Shown one piece after another: positions 44,767-53,023 of a DNA stretch of 64,000 bases. Numbering within the stretch: position 1 is the stretch's first letter; every line of letters begins with the position of its first letter. Location: contig JALWLW010000019.1 in assembly GCA_027081065.1 (NCBI GenBank), forward strand, positions 1-64,000, read 5' to 3'. The notes below the pieces were generated by a model that was given only the letters and a program-made list of their open reading frames with translations, did not search any database and was not told the origin of the DNA. The position numbers were made by a program, and so were the translations under genes. This stretch comes from Campylobacteraceae bacterium (lineage in GTDB: Bacteria; Campylobacterota; Campylobacteria; Campylobacterales; Sulfurovaceae).

Positions 44767-45312
44767 TTAAAGATTATAAAAGTGTTTTAATGCTCTAATA
44801 ATCATAGCATTCTTAGAAATACTTTCACCTTTAGCATCTTGATCAACTTGTTCATAAAGATCAAGTGGTAAAGTAATTGAGAAAATTTTTGTTCTATTTT
44901 TCTTTTGTTTTTTAATGTCAGCTACAATGTCTTTGAGTACATCAATCATCTTGTCAGTGTCAATTGGTTTTCTAATAAAGTTATTAACCCCAATTTTAAC
45001 AGCTTCTGAGATGTTCCCCATGTCGTTACTTGCTGATACAATTACAATAATTTGTTTAGGGTTAATTTCTCTAATTTCTTTGGCAACATCAAGACCACTT
45101 TTACCTGGTAAAATAATATCAATAAAGATAATATCTGGGCTATGTTGTTCAAAAAGTTGCATGGCTGATGTTGCATCTGTTGCTGAGTGAACTTCTGAGA
45201 AAAAGTTTTTAAGAGTGGTACACATCAATTCATTTGTTTCTGGTTCATCCTCTAATACCAATGTTTTGAGTTTTTTTGTCTCTTCTACAATCTTCATTAA
45301 GTCGTTATTCAT
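44767..45312 (-). CDS. Response regulator with putative ribbon-helix-helix output
   Basis: A 181-residue protein. The receiver domain (about 15-130) is complete: LVLEDEP, phospho-acceptor D65 in FIDIILPG, IVSAS and IRKPID. After a lysine-rich linker (KKQKKNRTK) the last 38 residues, about 144-181, read as a ribbon-helix-helix (CopG/Arc type): strand FSITLPLDLYEQVDQ, then SISKNAMIIRALKHFYNL. This output domain is rare in response regulators. No kinase gene is adjacent. Function as a small DNA-binding regulator is inferred. Confidence 0.85.
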   Translation of the reverse strand: MNNDLMKIVEETKKLKTLVLEDEPETNELMCTTLKNFFSEVHSATDATSAMQLFEQHSPDIIFIDIILPGKSGLDVAKEIREINPKQIIVIVSASNDMGNISEAVKIGVNNFIRKPIDTDKMIDVLKDIVADIKKQKKNRTKIFSITLPLDLYEQVDQDAKGESISKNAMIIRALKHFYNL

Positions 45313-45444
45313 GTTTCTTCCTATTCCTTTTTTTAATTTTAATATATTGTAACATGTTAACTATTAAGATAGATTAAAAGCTAATAAAATGGGGTATAGG
45401 TTATTTATTTTTAATTTTATTTACAAATATAAACAAAAATGATA

Positions 45445-46260
45445 TTAAAGAGAGCGTCTAATACGTAATTCTTCTTCAAATGCCCAGTTTTTTTTGTGTT
45501 CTTTAATTACATTTTTTGAAATTGTTTCTATTAACATAGACTCTTTATCTTCTAGCATCATATAAATTTCACCACTAGGGTTAACAAGCATACTATCTCC
45601 ATAAAATTTCCATTTTATTGAATTTTCTTTAAACTCTCCTAAACGGTTTGCTCTTAAGATATAACAGCCATGTAAAAAAGCTTTGGTTTTGATGATCTCT
45701 CTCCAACGATTATGTGAGTCGAAAGTAGAAGCTGTAGGAAGAAGGACTAAATCAATTTTTTTCTTACTAACATCTTCCCAAAATGGATTAAAGTGTAGTT
45801 CATATCCAGCCATGACCATAATTCTAAAATTTTCTACTTTAAAAGTAAGAGGTGCATGTAATTTTTTAACTTCATTGGAAAACATTTTTTTTTCATTCCA
45901 ATGCTTATAAGGCATTAAAATTTGTTGTTCATAATAATGAATAGATTTTTCTGTTATTTTGACAATCATTTTATAGTAGTTATTTTTTTTTATAATAACA
46001 AGAGGTGCAACAAATACCATTTGGTATTTAATCGCAAATTTTTTAAGTAGTTCGATATGCTTGTCACTCTGTTTTTTAATCATTTTCATAGGAATATTAG
46101 GAAGTTCTTTAAAAAAGTGGTTGAGTACATATTCTCCTAAGAGTACAACCTTGACATTTCTACTGTGGGCATTGCGTAGATAAAAATCAAGTTTAGTTGC
46201 TTGCATTCCTAAAGTTGGTAGTTGTAGTGCAGCAATGGTGAGTGTTTTTGATGTAGACAT
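45445..46260 (-). CDS. Nitrilase-superfamily protein lacking catalytic cysteine
   Basis: A 271-residue carbon-nitrogen hydrolase fold. The glutamate (E43 in LGEYVL) and lysine (K119 in MPYKHW) of the Glu-Lys-Cys triad are visible. Where the family has C-Y-E/D, this protein has MAGYELHF, with Gly152 in place of the nucleophile cysteine; the codon is GGA. The later NRWREIIKTKAFLHGCYILRA matches the family. It is probably not an amidase unless another residue substitutes. It lies 3 nt after xseB in the metX-xseB transcript. Confidence 0.85.
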   Translation of the reverse strand: MSTSKTLTIAALQLPTLGMQATKLDFYLRNAHSRNVKVVLLGEYVLNHFFKELPNIPMKMIKKQSDKHIELLKKFAIKYQMVFVAPLVIIKKNNYYKMIVKITEKSIHYYEQQILMPYKHWNEKKMFSNEVKKLHAPLTFKVENFRIMVMAGYELHFNPFWEDVSKKKIDLVLLPTASTFDSHNRWREIIKTKAFLHGCYILRANRLGEFKENSIKWKFYGDSMLVNPSGEIYMMLEDKESMLIETISKNVIKEHKKNWAFEEELRIRRSL

Positions 46261-46263
46261 ATT

Positions 46264-46461
46264 TTATGTGTTAGTTTTATTTTTTTCTATAGTTTCAATT
46301 TTAATTTTTGCTTCTTCTATCATTTTTTGGGCTTCTTTAATTTGACTTAAACCATTTTCATAGAGTTTTAAACTCTCTTCTAAGGTGATCTCTGGATTCA
46401 TAAGTTGATTTAATATTGTTTTGGATGCTTCTAGTTTTTTTTCAAATGTATCTGTTTGCAT
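46264..46461 (-). CDS. xseB: Exodeoxyribonuclease VII small subunit
   Basis: A 65-residue helical subunit of the single-strand DNA exonuclease. Its pattern FEKKLEASKTILNQLMNPEI followed by LEESLKLYENGLSQIKE is characteristic of XseB. It sits between metX (10 nt) and the nitrilase-like gene (3 nt), probably cotranscribed. The large subunit xseA is not in the window. Confidence 0.9.
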   Translation of the reverse strand: MQTDTFEKKLEASKTILNQLMNPEITLEESLKLYENGLSQIKEAQKMIEEAKIKIETIEKNKTNT

Positions 46462-46471
46462 AGTATTCCCT

Positions 46472-47575
46472 TTATGGTGTATTTTCTAGTTTTTCTTTAA
46501 TAATTGTATCAAATTTTTCGATTTCTACAAGAAAAGCATCATGACCATAGTCACTTTCTATTTCATGATATGAAGATGTGTGTCCTAAACGTTTTAACAT
46601 ATTATGCAGATGTTCCATCTCTTTTGGAAAAAAGAGGTAGTCACTTTTAAAGGAGATAAGTGTTACATCTGCTTTAATTCTAAGTATCGCTTCATGCAAA
46701 GAGTCATAGCCTCTACTAAGGTTAAAGGTGTTGATGGCTTTAACAATGTATAAGTATGAAAGTGGGTCAAAAATTTTAGAGAAGTTATTGGTATTATACT
46801 CCATGTAACGTTCTACCTCATAGCGACCAAATAGTTCAAATAGTCCATCATTATTAACATAATTACGTCCAAATTTATCATTCATGGAATCAGGTGATAA
46901 ATAAGATATATGACCAGCAATTCTACCAATGGCTAGTCCGTCTAGTCCTTCTTCTTTAAATGCATCTTTAGCATAATTTCCCTCTTTAAATCTAGGGTCT
47001 CTTCGTATGGCTTCAATAGCTACTTTATTAAAAGCAATAGCCCATGGTTGCGTAGCATAAGTAGCAGCAAGAGAAATTATTTTGTCTGCAAAGTTAGGGT
47101 AATCCACAGCAAACTGTAAAGCTTGCATCCCTCCCATTGAGCCTCCAACTATTGCGTAAAGATGATGTATTCCTAATTGAGATAAGAGTTGTTTTTGTGC
47201 TTTAATCATGTCTTTAATGGTTAAAACAGGAAATTTTAAACGAAATGGTACTTGCTTGGGATAATCATAGTCCATAGGAGAGGTACTTCCAAAACAAGAA
47301 CCTAAAACATTAGTAGAAATGACATAATATTTAGAGGTATCAATTGCTTTTCCATCTCCAATAATACCATCCCACCATCCAGCTTTAACATCATTTTTAT
47401 ATTTACCTGCAGCATGTGCTGAACCTGTAAGTGCGTGACAAATTAAGATAGCATTTGAAGCATCTTCATTCAGTTTACCATAGGTTTCATAGGCAATTTT
47501 ATAAGGTTCTAAAATTCTCCCACTTTCTAAATACAACGGACTTGTAAAGTGAGCAACTTGGGTTTCTATTTTCAT
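46472..47575 (-). CDS. metX: Homoserine O-acetyltransferase
   Basis: Alpha/beta-hydrolase-fold enzyme that acetylates homoserine for methionine synthesis by direct sulfhydrylation. It shows SPLYLESGRILEPYKIAYET, CHALTGSAHAAG, nucleophile elbow GGSMGGMQAL, acid in LISFKSDYLFFP and catalytic histidine DYGHDAFLVE. The start is uncertain: the frame is open to an ATG at 47611 and also has ATGs at 47584 and 47575, none with a good ribosome-binding site. 47575 (367 residues) best fits the family N-terminus MKIETQ. Its product feeds metY, found 1 kb away. Confidence 0.9.
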   Translation of the reverse strand: MKIETQVAHFTSPLYLESGRILEPYKIAYETYGKLNEDASNAILICHALTGSAHAAGKYKNDVKAGWWDGIIGDGKAIDTSKYYVISTNVLGSCFGSTSPMDYDYPKQVPFRLKFPVLTIKDMIKAQKQLLSQLGIHHLYAIVGGSMGGMQALQFAVDYPNFADKIISLAATYATQPWAIAFNKVAIEAIRRDPRFKEGNYAKDAFKEEGLDGLAIGRIAGHISYLSPDSMNDKFGRNYVNNDGLFELFGRYEVERYMEYNTNNFSKIFDPLSYLYIVKAINTFNLSRGYDSLHEAILRIKADVTLISFKSDYLFFPKEMEHLHNMLKRLGHTSSYHEIESDYGHDAFLVEIEKFDTIIKEKLENTP

Positions 47576-47632
47576 TATTGGCATTTTATCTAATTTGTAC
47601 TTTATAATCATATGCTAGATTTAGAAAAGTGT

Positions 47633-47638
47633 TATAAT
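47633..47638 (+). promoter_or_regulatory. -10 box upstream of DsbC/G-like gene
   Basis: A perfect TATAAT lies in the divergent gap with metX, about 100 nt before the ATG at 47740, implying a long leader if used. Confidence 0.35.
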
Positions 47639-47739
47639 AAAATTTTTGATAATTTATCATAAACAAAGTATATGATTTATCGTTTTATTTAGTGCTCTTA
47701 TGCTATATTAAACGTTTATTTATAAAGGAGTTATATATT

Positions 47740-48573
47740 ATGCGAGTACGAATTTTACTATTAATGGTTTTAGCAACAATACAAATAATGGCTGTGAGTC
47801 AAAAAAGTGTGGAGTTTTATGTCAAAAAATACATAGAGAGTAAAATGCATACTCCTGTGAAAAAAATAGAAACACTTTCAAGCTATCCGATACAAGGAAC
47901 AAATGGCTGGAAGGTTTATTTTTTAAGTTTAGATATTGAAGTAAAGATTAATAATAAGCTGAGTCAAGAAAAAATCAATAAAATTGTTTTTAACAAGGGT
48001 GCTAAAATAGCATTTTCACTAAAGGATAAAAGAGGGAAAGATTATGCAAAGATTTTAAAACCTAAAGTACCTAACTATGCTTATGATAAAAAACACCTAT
48101 TGGTTGGAAATATTGATGCTAAACATAAGATCTTGGTAATGTCAGACCCTTTCTGTCCATTTTGTCAAGAGATTATTCCTAAGTTAATTGAAACAGTACA
48201 AAATAATCCAGAAACATTTGCTTTGTATTATTATCATTTACCACTTTTACGAATACATCCAGCTTCAGATATAACAACTAAAGCGATGCATGTTTTTCAT
48301 GAACGTGGACAAATTAGAAAGTTAAAACAATGTTATCATCTTTTGGTGAGTGAAAAAGAGAAAAATCCTAAAGTTATTTTGAATGCAATAGGACAAAAGA
48401 CAGGTGTTTATTTTACTGAAAAAGAGTTAAATAAACCAGAAATTAAAGAGGCATTGGCTTTTGATAAAGCGATGAAAAAGCGTTTAATGGTTACAGGAAC
48501 ACCAACTATATTTATAGATGGTATGTGGGATCCTACACGATTTAAATATAAAGAACTTTTACCTAAAAAATAA
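47740..48573 (+). CDS. Periplasmic DsbC/DsbG-like thiol-disulfide protein
   Basis: Exported protein of 277 residues with a signal peptide (about 1-19), an N-terminal region of about 100 residues like a DsbC dimerisation domain, and a thioredoxin fold with active site SDPFCPFCQE (C139, C142) and cis-proline TGTPTIFIDG. It likely isomerises or reduces disulfides in the periplasm. The frame is open 48 nt upstream, but AAAGGAG ends about 9 nt before this ATG and the signal peptide starts here. It lies alone between metX and metY on the other strand. Confidence 0.85.
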   Translation: MRVRILLLMVLATIQIMAVSQKSVEFYVKKYIESKMHTPVKKIETLSSYPIQGTNGWKVYFLSLDIEVKINNKLSQEKINKIVFNKGAKIAFSLKDKRGKDYAKILKPKVPNYAYDKKHLLVGNIDAKHKILVMSDPFCPFCQEIIPKLIETVQNNPETFALYYYHLPLLRIHPASDITTKAMHVFHERGQIRKLKQCYHLLVSEKEKNPKVILNAIGQKTGVYFTEKELNKPEIKEALAFDKAMKKRLMVTGTPTIFIDGMWDPTRFKYKELLPKK

Positions 48574-48577
48574 TTTA

Positions 48578-48605
48578 GAAGGATAGAGATAGAAATCTAT
48601 CCTTA
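48578..48605. terminator. Bidirectional hairpin between dsb-like gene and metY
   Basis: AAGGATAG (48579-48586) pairs with CTATCCTT (48597-48604) in the 36-bp convergent gap. T-rich stretches follow on the minus strand. Confidence 0.6.
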
Positions 48606-48609
48606 AAAT

Positions 48610-49869
48610 TTAAGCTAAGGCTTTTTCTAAGTCAGCAATTAAATCTTCACTATCTTCTAGCCCTACTGACAACCTAATGAGTCCTGCAGGAATTCCACAA
48701 GCTATAAGCTCCTCATTAGAGAGTTGTTGGTGTGTAGTACTTGCAGGATGGGTAATGATTGACTTTGAATCCCCAATATTAACCACTACTTTGAAAATTT
48801 CTGTTTTATCTGCAATGCTCTGTGCTATCTCTTTACTCTCTACTTCAAAAGAGAGAAGACCAGAAGTGCCTTTTGGAAAGTACTTTTTAGCTAAATCATG
48901 ATTGGAATTTGACTCTAATCCTGGGTAGTTTACTGATTTTACTTTTGGGTGAGCCTCTAAGTACTGTGCTACTTTTAAAGCTGAACTCGAATGTTGTTTC
49001 ATACGTAAAGGAAGGGTTTCAATCCCTTGAATATAAAGCCATGAGTTAAAAGGACTAGGTGTTGCACCAAGGTCACGGAGTAGTGCTAAACGCACTCTTA
49101 AAGTAAAAGGAGGTAACGGTAAATCAGAGTAAACTAAACCATGGTATGAAGCATCTGGTTCATTAAAGTGAGCATAACGAGGGTTACATTTAATCATCTC
49201 CACTAAATTTTCTCGCTCAACAATAATCCCACCAATAGCAAGACCTTGACCTGTTGTGTATTTACTCGCACTGTGTACTACAATGTCACAACCAAGTGTA
49301 AGTGGTTTACACAAAATAGGAGTTGCCACGGTATTGTCTACACAGGTCATGATGTTATGCTTTTTAGCAATGGTGGTAATCGCTTCAAAATCTGCTACAT
49401 CAATACTAGGATTGGTAATACTCTCAAAAAGAATGATTTTTGTTTTTTCATCAATCAATGCTTCAATTTCACTTGGATTATTGACATTAAAGTAACGTGT
49501 TTCTATTCCAAATCTTTTGATGGTATGCCCTGTAAGTGTGGTTGTTCCTCCATAAACTTGTGAAGCCACAATGATATTGTCACCAGCTTCAGCCACATTG
49601 GCAATGGCATAAAAAATAGCAGCCATTCCAGAAGCTGTCCCAACAGCTCCTCCACCTTGCTCTAAAGCATTGAAACGTTTTTCAAAAACATCTGTAGTGG
49701 GGTTCATAAGACGGGTATAGATATTTCCTAGTTCTTTTAGTGCAAAGAGGTTTGCTGCATGTTCGGTATCTCTAAATTCATAGGCTGTGGTTTGGTAAAT
49801 AGGTACAGCCATCGTTCCTTGTGCATCTTTGTCATATCCTGCATGGATAGCAAGTGTTTGTTCATTCAT
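48610..49869 (-). CDS. metY: O-acetylhomoserine aminocarboxypropyltransferase
   Basis: PLP enzyme of the Cys/Met family that makes homocysteine from O-acetylhomoserine and sulfide. Motifs: LAIHAGYDKDAQGTMAVPIY, YTRLMNPTTDVFEKR, GTASGMAAI, the PLP lysine in VHSASKYTTGQG, and SVGLEDSEDLIADLEKAL at the C-terminus. The length of 419 and the long internal loops fit MetY rather than MetB. Together with metX it gives a complete direct-sulfhydrylation route. A minus-strand TATAAT lies 29 nt before the ATG, with AAGGAA as ribosome-binding site. Confidence 0.94.
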   Translation of the reverse strand: MNEQTLAIHAGYDKDAQGTMAVPIYQTTAYEFRDTEHAANLFALKELGNIYTRLMNPTTDVFEKRFNALEQGGGAVGTASGMAAIFYAIANVAEAGDNIIVASQVYGGTTTLTGHTIKRFGIETRYFNVNNPSEIEALIDEKTKIILFESITNPSIDVADFEAITTIAKKHNIMTCVDNTVATPILCKPLTLGCDIVVHSASKYTTGQGLAIGGIIVERENLVEMIKCNPRYAHFNEPDASYHGLVYSDLPLPPFTLRVRLALLRDLGATPSPFNSWLYIQGIETLPLRMKQHSSSALKVAQYLEAHPKVKSVNYPGLESNSNHDLAKKYFPKGTSGLLSFEVESKEIAQSIADKTEIFKVVVNIGDSKSIITHPASTTHQQLSNEELIACGIPAGLIRLSVGLEDSEDLIADLEKALA

Positions 49870-49897
49870 ATCTTTTTCCTTATTTTATGGTTGAATG

Positions 49898-49903
49898 ATT
49901 ATA
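49898..49903 (-). promoter_or_regulatory. -10 box for metY
   Basis: TATAAT on the minus strand, 28 nt upstream of the metY start codon. Confidence 0.5.
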
Positions 49904-49923
49904 ACGAAAGGTTTATTTATATT

Positions 49924-50517
49924 TTATTGATAGCTAAGCGTATCAATGTTTAATTTTCTATTTTCAAAAGGCTCAATAATCGCTGAGATTTCATTTAAAG
50001 TGTAATTAAGAGGGAATCCTATTTTTGAATTTTTAGCTGTACTTTCTAAAATATAATAAGGCTTATTTTTTAGATAGAGTGCTTTTTTGTTAGTGAGTGG
50101 AGGTAAGGAAACCATAACAAAAATATGTTGTGGGACTAAAACAAAATAGCTTTCAATCTTGAGCTCATGAAGTAAAGAGATAAGTAGATTACTCTTGTCA
50201 TCACAATCTCCAAAATTTTTTTCTATGGTCTCTTTGGGTAAATGAGCTGTGTAGTTATTGATAACATAAGGAATGTTAGTGACATAGTCTAAAATTTTTT
50301 GAACTCGACAAATATTATTAGAACAGTCAGCTGTGAGTTGATGTGCTAATTTTTTTAATTGTGGGGTGGAACGAGCATTATTAATATATGTTCCTTCATC
50401 TGTTCCAATATGTCTTCTATTGACAACATCAATAACTTGGATAAAAAGATAAATAAAATAGAGGGTAAAAGCTCCCATAACTATTTTAGAAAGTGTATGG
50501 GAAAGTTTTGAGGGCAT
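49924..50517 (-). CDS. Membrane-anchored transglutaminase-like protein
   Basis: A 197-residue protein with one N-terminal membrane helix (about 10-32) and a compact transglutaminase-like cysteine domain. The putative triad is C105 in NFGDCDDKSNLL, H131 in VPQHIFVMV and E158 in ILESTA, the last being glutamate where aspartate is common. Two more cysteines lie at 65 and 70. The substrate is unknown; such proteins can be peptidases or crosslinkers at the envelope. The start overlaps the ridA stop by one base, implying coupling. Confidence 0.78.
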   Translation of the reverse strand: MPSKLSHTLSKIVMGAFTLYFIYLFIQVIDVVNRRHIGTDEGTYINNARSTPQLKKLAHQLTADCSNNICRVQKILDYVTNIPYVINNYTAHLPKETIEKNFGDCDDKSNLLISLLHELKIESYFVLVPQHIFVMVSLPPLTNKKALYLKNKPYYILESTAKNSKIGFPLNYTLNEISAIIEPFENRKLNIDTLSYQ

Positions 50518-50906
50518 TAAATATGGTATTCTGTATTTGCAAGGGCAATACAGTCAATTTCAATCAGTACATTTTTAGGAAGCGTTTTAACAGCTACGGT
50601 ACTTCTAACAGGTTTGTGTGTACCAAAATAGTGAGCATATACTTCATTTACTTTAGCAAAGTCATCCATATCTGCTAAGAAAATAGTTGTTTTAATGACA
50701 TCATTAAAATGAGCATTTGCAGCTTCAAGTACATAAAAAAGGTTTTTCATAACTTGATGTGCTTGGTTTACAACATCATCTGCGACAACAATACCTTTTT
50801 CATCCATGCCTATTTGTCCTGAAGTATAAATCATACCATTGGCTACTACAGCTTGTGAGTAAGGACCAATGGCAGCTGGTGCTTTGTCTGTTGAAATAAA
50901 TTTCAT
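50517..50906 (-). CDS. ridA: RidA family enamine/imine deaminase
   Basis: A 129-residue trimeric protein that hydrolyses reactive 2-aminoacrylate and related enamines made by PLP enzymes. It carries the family features KAPAAIGPYSQAVVANGMIY, SGQIGMD, the catalytic arginine in KPVRSTVAVKTLPKN and the end VLIEIDCIALA. The length is standard. It lies 15 nt after a small lipoprotein gene and overlaps the transglutaminase-like gene by one base. Confidence 0.92.
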   Translation of the reverse strand: MKFISTDKAPAAIGPYSQAVVANGMIYTSGQIGMDEKGIVVADDVVNQAHQVMKNLFYVLEAANAHFNDVIKTTIFLADMDDFAKVNEVYAHYFGTHKPVRSTVAVKTLPKNVLIEIDCIALANTEYHI

Positions 50907-50921
50907 TCGTTTTTTCCTTTG

Positions 50922-51257
50922 TTATTTGTTTTCATAAAAAATATAAGAAGTGGAGTAATCTGAAAACTCAAAATAGACTTTATCTTCTCCAGCATCTTTT
51001 TTATTGTTAAAGTTTTTGTCATCATATCCATACCCAAATCGGTAAGGGCGTTCTACATTGACATCAGTACCTGAAGCTGTGGTAAGTTTATCTATTTCTA
51101 TAAATCGTTTAACCAATTTATTTCCAGCATAAATATCAAGTGTTCCATTTGTTCCTGTCCAGTTTTGAATGGAGCGACTAAGTTTATTTTGGGTTTCCTG
51201 CGTACATCCATTTAATAGTAGTAGAAAAATAGTAATAATTGCTAGTTTTAATTTCAT
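50922..51257 (-). CDS. Small lipoprotein of unknown function
   Basis: A 111-residue predicted lipoprotein: the signal peptide ends at LLLLNGC (cysteine 18). The mature part has TLDIYAGNKLVKRFIEIDKL and a repeated tyrosine/aspartate-rich stretch, RPYRFGYGYDDKNFNNKKDA, suggesting a small beta fold. I do not recognise a family. It is first in a probable transcript with ridA and the transglutaminase-like gene, and divergent from the S4-domain gene. Confidence 0.75.
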   Translation of the reverse strand: MKLKLAIITIFLLLLNGCTQETQNKLSRSIQNWTGTNGTLDIYAGNKLVKRFIEIDKLTTASGTDVNVERPYRFGYGYDDKNFNNKKDAGEDKVYFEFSDYSTSYIFYENK

Positions 51258-51368
51258 AATTTTATCCTTAAAATAGTATTTGTGCTATTTTAACACAAGT
51301 TAGGCAAAAAGCAAACTCTCTAACAAAAAGTGATAATATTTCGATATTAAGTAAAAAAGAGAGTCAAT

Positions 51369-51614
51369 ATGCGAGTAGACAAATGGTTGGCAGCAGTCAA
51401 TATAGTGAAAAGAAGAACTGTTGCATCAGACATGGTAAAATCTGGTGTTGTTTTCATAAATGATATGAAAGCAAAAGCTTCTAAAAATGTTGTCATTGGT
51501 GACAAGATAACCATTGAGTACCTTAAAGGTGCAAAAAACTATGAAGTTTTACAAATACCCACAACCAAGACCATTCCTAAAAGTAAAAAAGATGAATACG
51601 TAAAAGAGCTATAG
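51369..51614 (+). CDS. S4 RNA-binding domain protein (HslR-like)
   Basis: An 81-residue protein consisting almost wholly of an S4 domain: MRVDKWLAAVNIVKRRTVAS, then VKSGVVFINDMKAKASKNVV and GDKITIEYLKG. HslR-type proteins bind stalled 50S subunits carrying peptidyl-tRNA. It ends in a charged tail (TIPKSKKDEYVKEL). AGAGAG precedes the ATG. trpD starts at the base after its stop, so the two are cotranscribed. Confidence 0.85.
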   Translation: MRVDKWLAAVNIVKRRTVASDMVKSGVVFINDMKAKASKNVVIGDKITIEYLKGAKNYEVLQIPTTKTIPKSKKDEYVKEL

Positions 51615-52598
51615 ATGAATAAAACAAGAGAAAAATTTGAAAAACTATTTAACAATGAATTAAGCACCGAAGAAGCAAGAGCTTTTTTAATAGAGCTTTA
51701 TGAAAAAGGTGAAACAGCCGAAGAGATTGCCATTGCAGCTTCTGTGATGCGTGAGCATTCTGTAAAACTTCCAATGAGTGATGAGCTTAGAGAAAAAGCC
51801 ATTGATGTGGTGGGAACAGGTGGAGACAAAAGTGGAAGCTTTAATATCTCTACTACTGTAGCCCTTTTATTAGCAGCGATGGGTAAAACAGTAGCCAAAC
51901 ATGGAAACAGAAGCATCACTTCAAATTCGGGTTCTGCTGATTTACTTGAAGCTTTAAACATCAATTTAAACTTAAAGCCTGAACAACAAGTTGAAATGTT
52001 AGAAAAAACAGGGTTTTGCTTTATTTTTGCAGTCAATCATCACCCTGCTATGAAACATATTATGCCTATTCGTCACTCTATTGAGCATCGGACTATTTTT
52101 AACCTCTTAGGACCTTTGACCAATCCTGCAGGGACTAAAAAGTATTTGCTAGGCGTATTTCACCCTGACTACATTGAACGCATGGCAAATGCTTTATTGG
52201 AGCTGGATATTACTCGTGCATTTGTTGTAAGTTCAAATGACGGAATGGATGAAATAGGACTGGCAACTACTACCCCTTTTGCCTATGTTGAAGATGGAAA
52301 AATATCTACAGGATTAGTAAAACCTATGGACTTTGGTTTTAGAATGGCAGGAGCTGGTGAGATTATGGGGGGAGATGCAGAACACAATGCCATGATAACC
52401 CGTGAGATTTTTGCAGGAATAGAAAAAGATGCAAAGTTAGACATTGTCCTCTTAAACACAGCATTTGCTCTTTTTGTAGATGGGGCTGTTAAAGACATGA
52501 AAGAGGCTTTAGATATGGTTCGTGAATGTATTGCTTCAGGACAAGCTACTAAGCATTTGGAATATATTTCAGAAGTCTCAAATAGTTTTAACCCGTAG
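51615..52598 (+). CDS. trpD: Anthranilate phosphoribosyltransferase
   Basis: Second step of tryptophan biosynthesis, transferring phosphoribose to anthranilate. The diagnostic PRPP site is DVVGTGGDKSGSFNISTTVA, followed by AKHGNRSITSNSGSADLLEA, FAVNHHPAMKHIMPIRHSI and FNLLGPLTNPAG. The length of 327 is normal. It is separated from other trp genes and sits in a run S4-trpD-tsaE-lptB with almost no gaps, so expression is likely tied to these unrelated genes. Confidence 0.95.
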   Translation: MNKTREKFEKLFNNELSTEEARAFLIELYEKGETAEEIAIAASVMREHSVKLPMSDELREKAIDVVGTGGDKSGSFNISTTVALLLAAMGKTVAKHGNRSITSNSGSADLLEALNINLNLKPEQQVEMLEKTGFCFIFAVNHHPAMKHIMPIRHSIEHRTIFNLLGPLTNPAGTKKYLLGVFHPDYIERMANALLELDITRAFVVSSNDGMDEIGLATTTPFAYVEDGKISTGLVKPMDFGFRMAGAGEIMGGDAEHNAMITREIFAGIEKDAKLDIVLLNTAFALFVDGAVKDMKEALDMVRECIASGQATKHLEYISEVSNSFNP

Positions 52599-52609
52599 GT
52601 TTGATTTTT

Positions 52610-53023
52610 ATGCAAAAAATCATAGCATCAGAAGATGAATTAGATGTAGTTGTTGAATATTTAAATCAAATAATTCCAAAATCTGCCATAATTTTCCTAA
52701 CAGGAAACCTAGCAGCAGGGAAAACAACTTTAACCAAAGCCATAGCCAAAGCCAAAGGCATTGAGGGAGAAGTAACTTCTCCTACTTTTTCCTTGCAGCA
52801 ATGTTATGACGAAAACCTTTTCCACTATGACCTTTACCGAATAGAAAATGATGAGTTTATGGAGCTTGGACTTTTTGAAGAGTTTGACAAAGAGGGATGG
52901 CACATGGTCGAGTGGGGTGATGATGCACTTAAAACTTTTTTACTAAATGCTGGGTATGAGGTCTTTACCGTAACCATAGAGCCTTTTGAAGAAAAAAGAA
53001 AATACACAATAGAGAAGAACTAA
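52610..53023 (+). CDS. tsaE: tRNA threonylcarbamoyladenosine ATPase TsaE
   Basis: ATPase subunit of the t6A tRNA-modification complex. The P-loop is LTGNLAAGKTTL, followed by VTSPTFSLQQCYDENLFHYDLYRI and MVEWGDDAL, all characteristic. The length is 137 from the ATG at 52610; a TTG at 52601 is in frame but less likely. It overlaps lptB by one base (TAATG). The tsaE-lptB pair is as I recall from C. jejuni. Confidence 0.92.
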   Translation: MQKIIASEDELDVVVEYLNQIIPKSAIIFLTGNLAAGKTTLTKAIAKAKGIEGEVTSPTFSLQQCYDENLFHYDLYRIENDEFMELGLFEEFDKEGWHMVEWGDDALKTFLLNAGYEVFTVTIEPFEEKRKYTIEKN

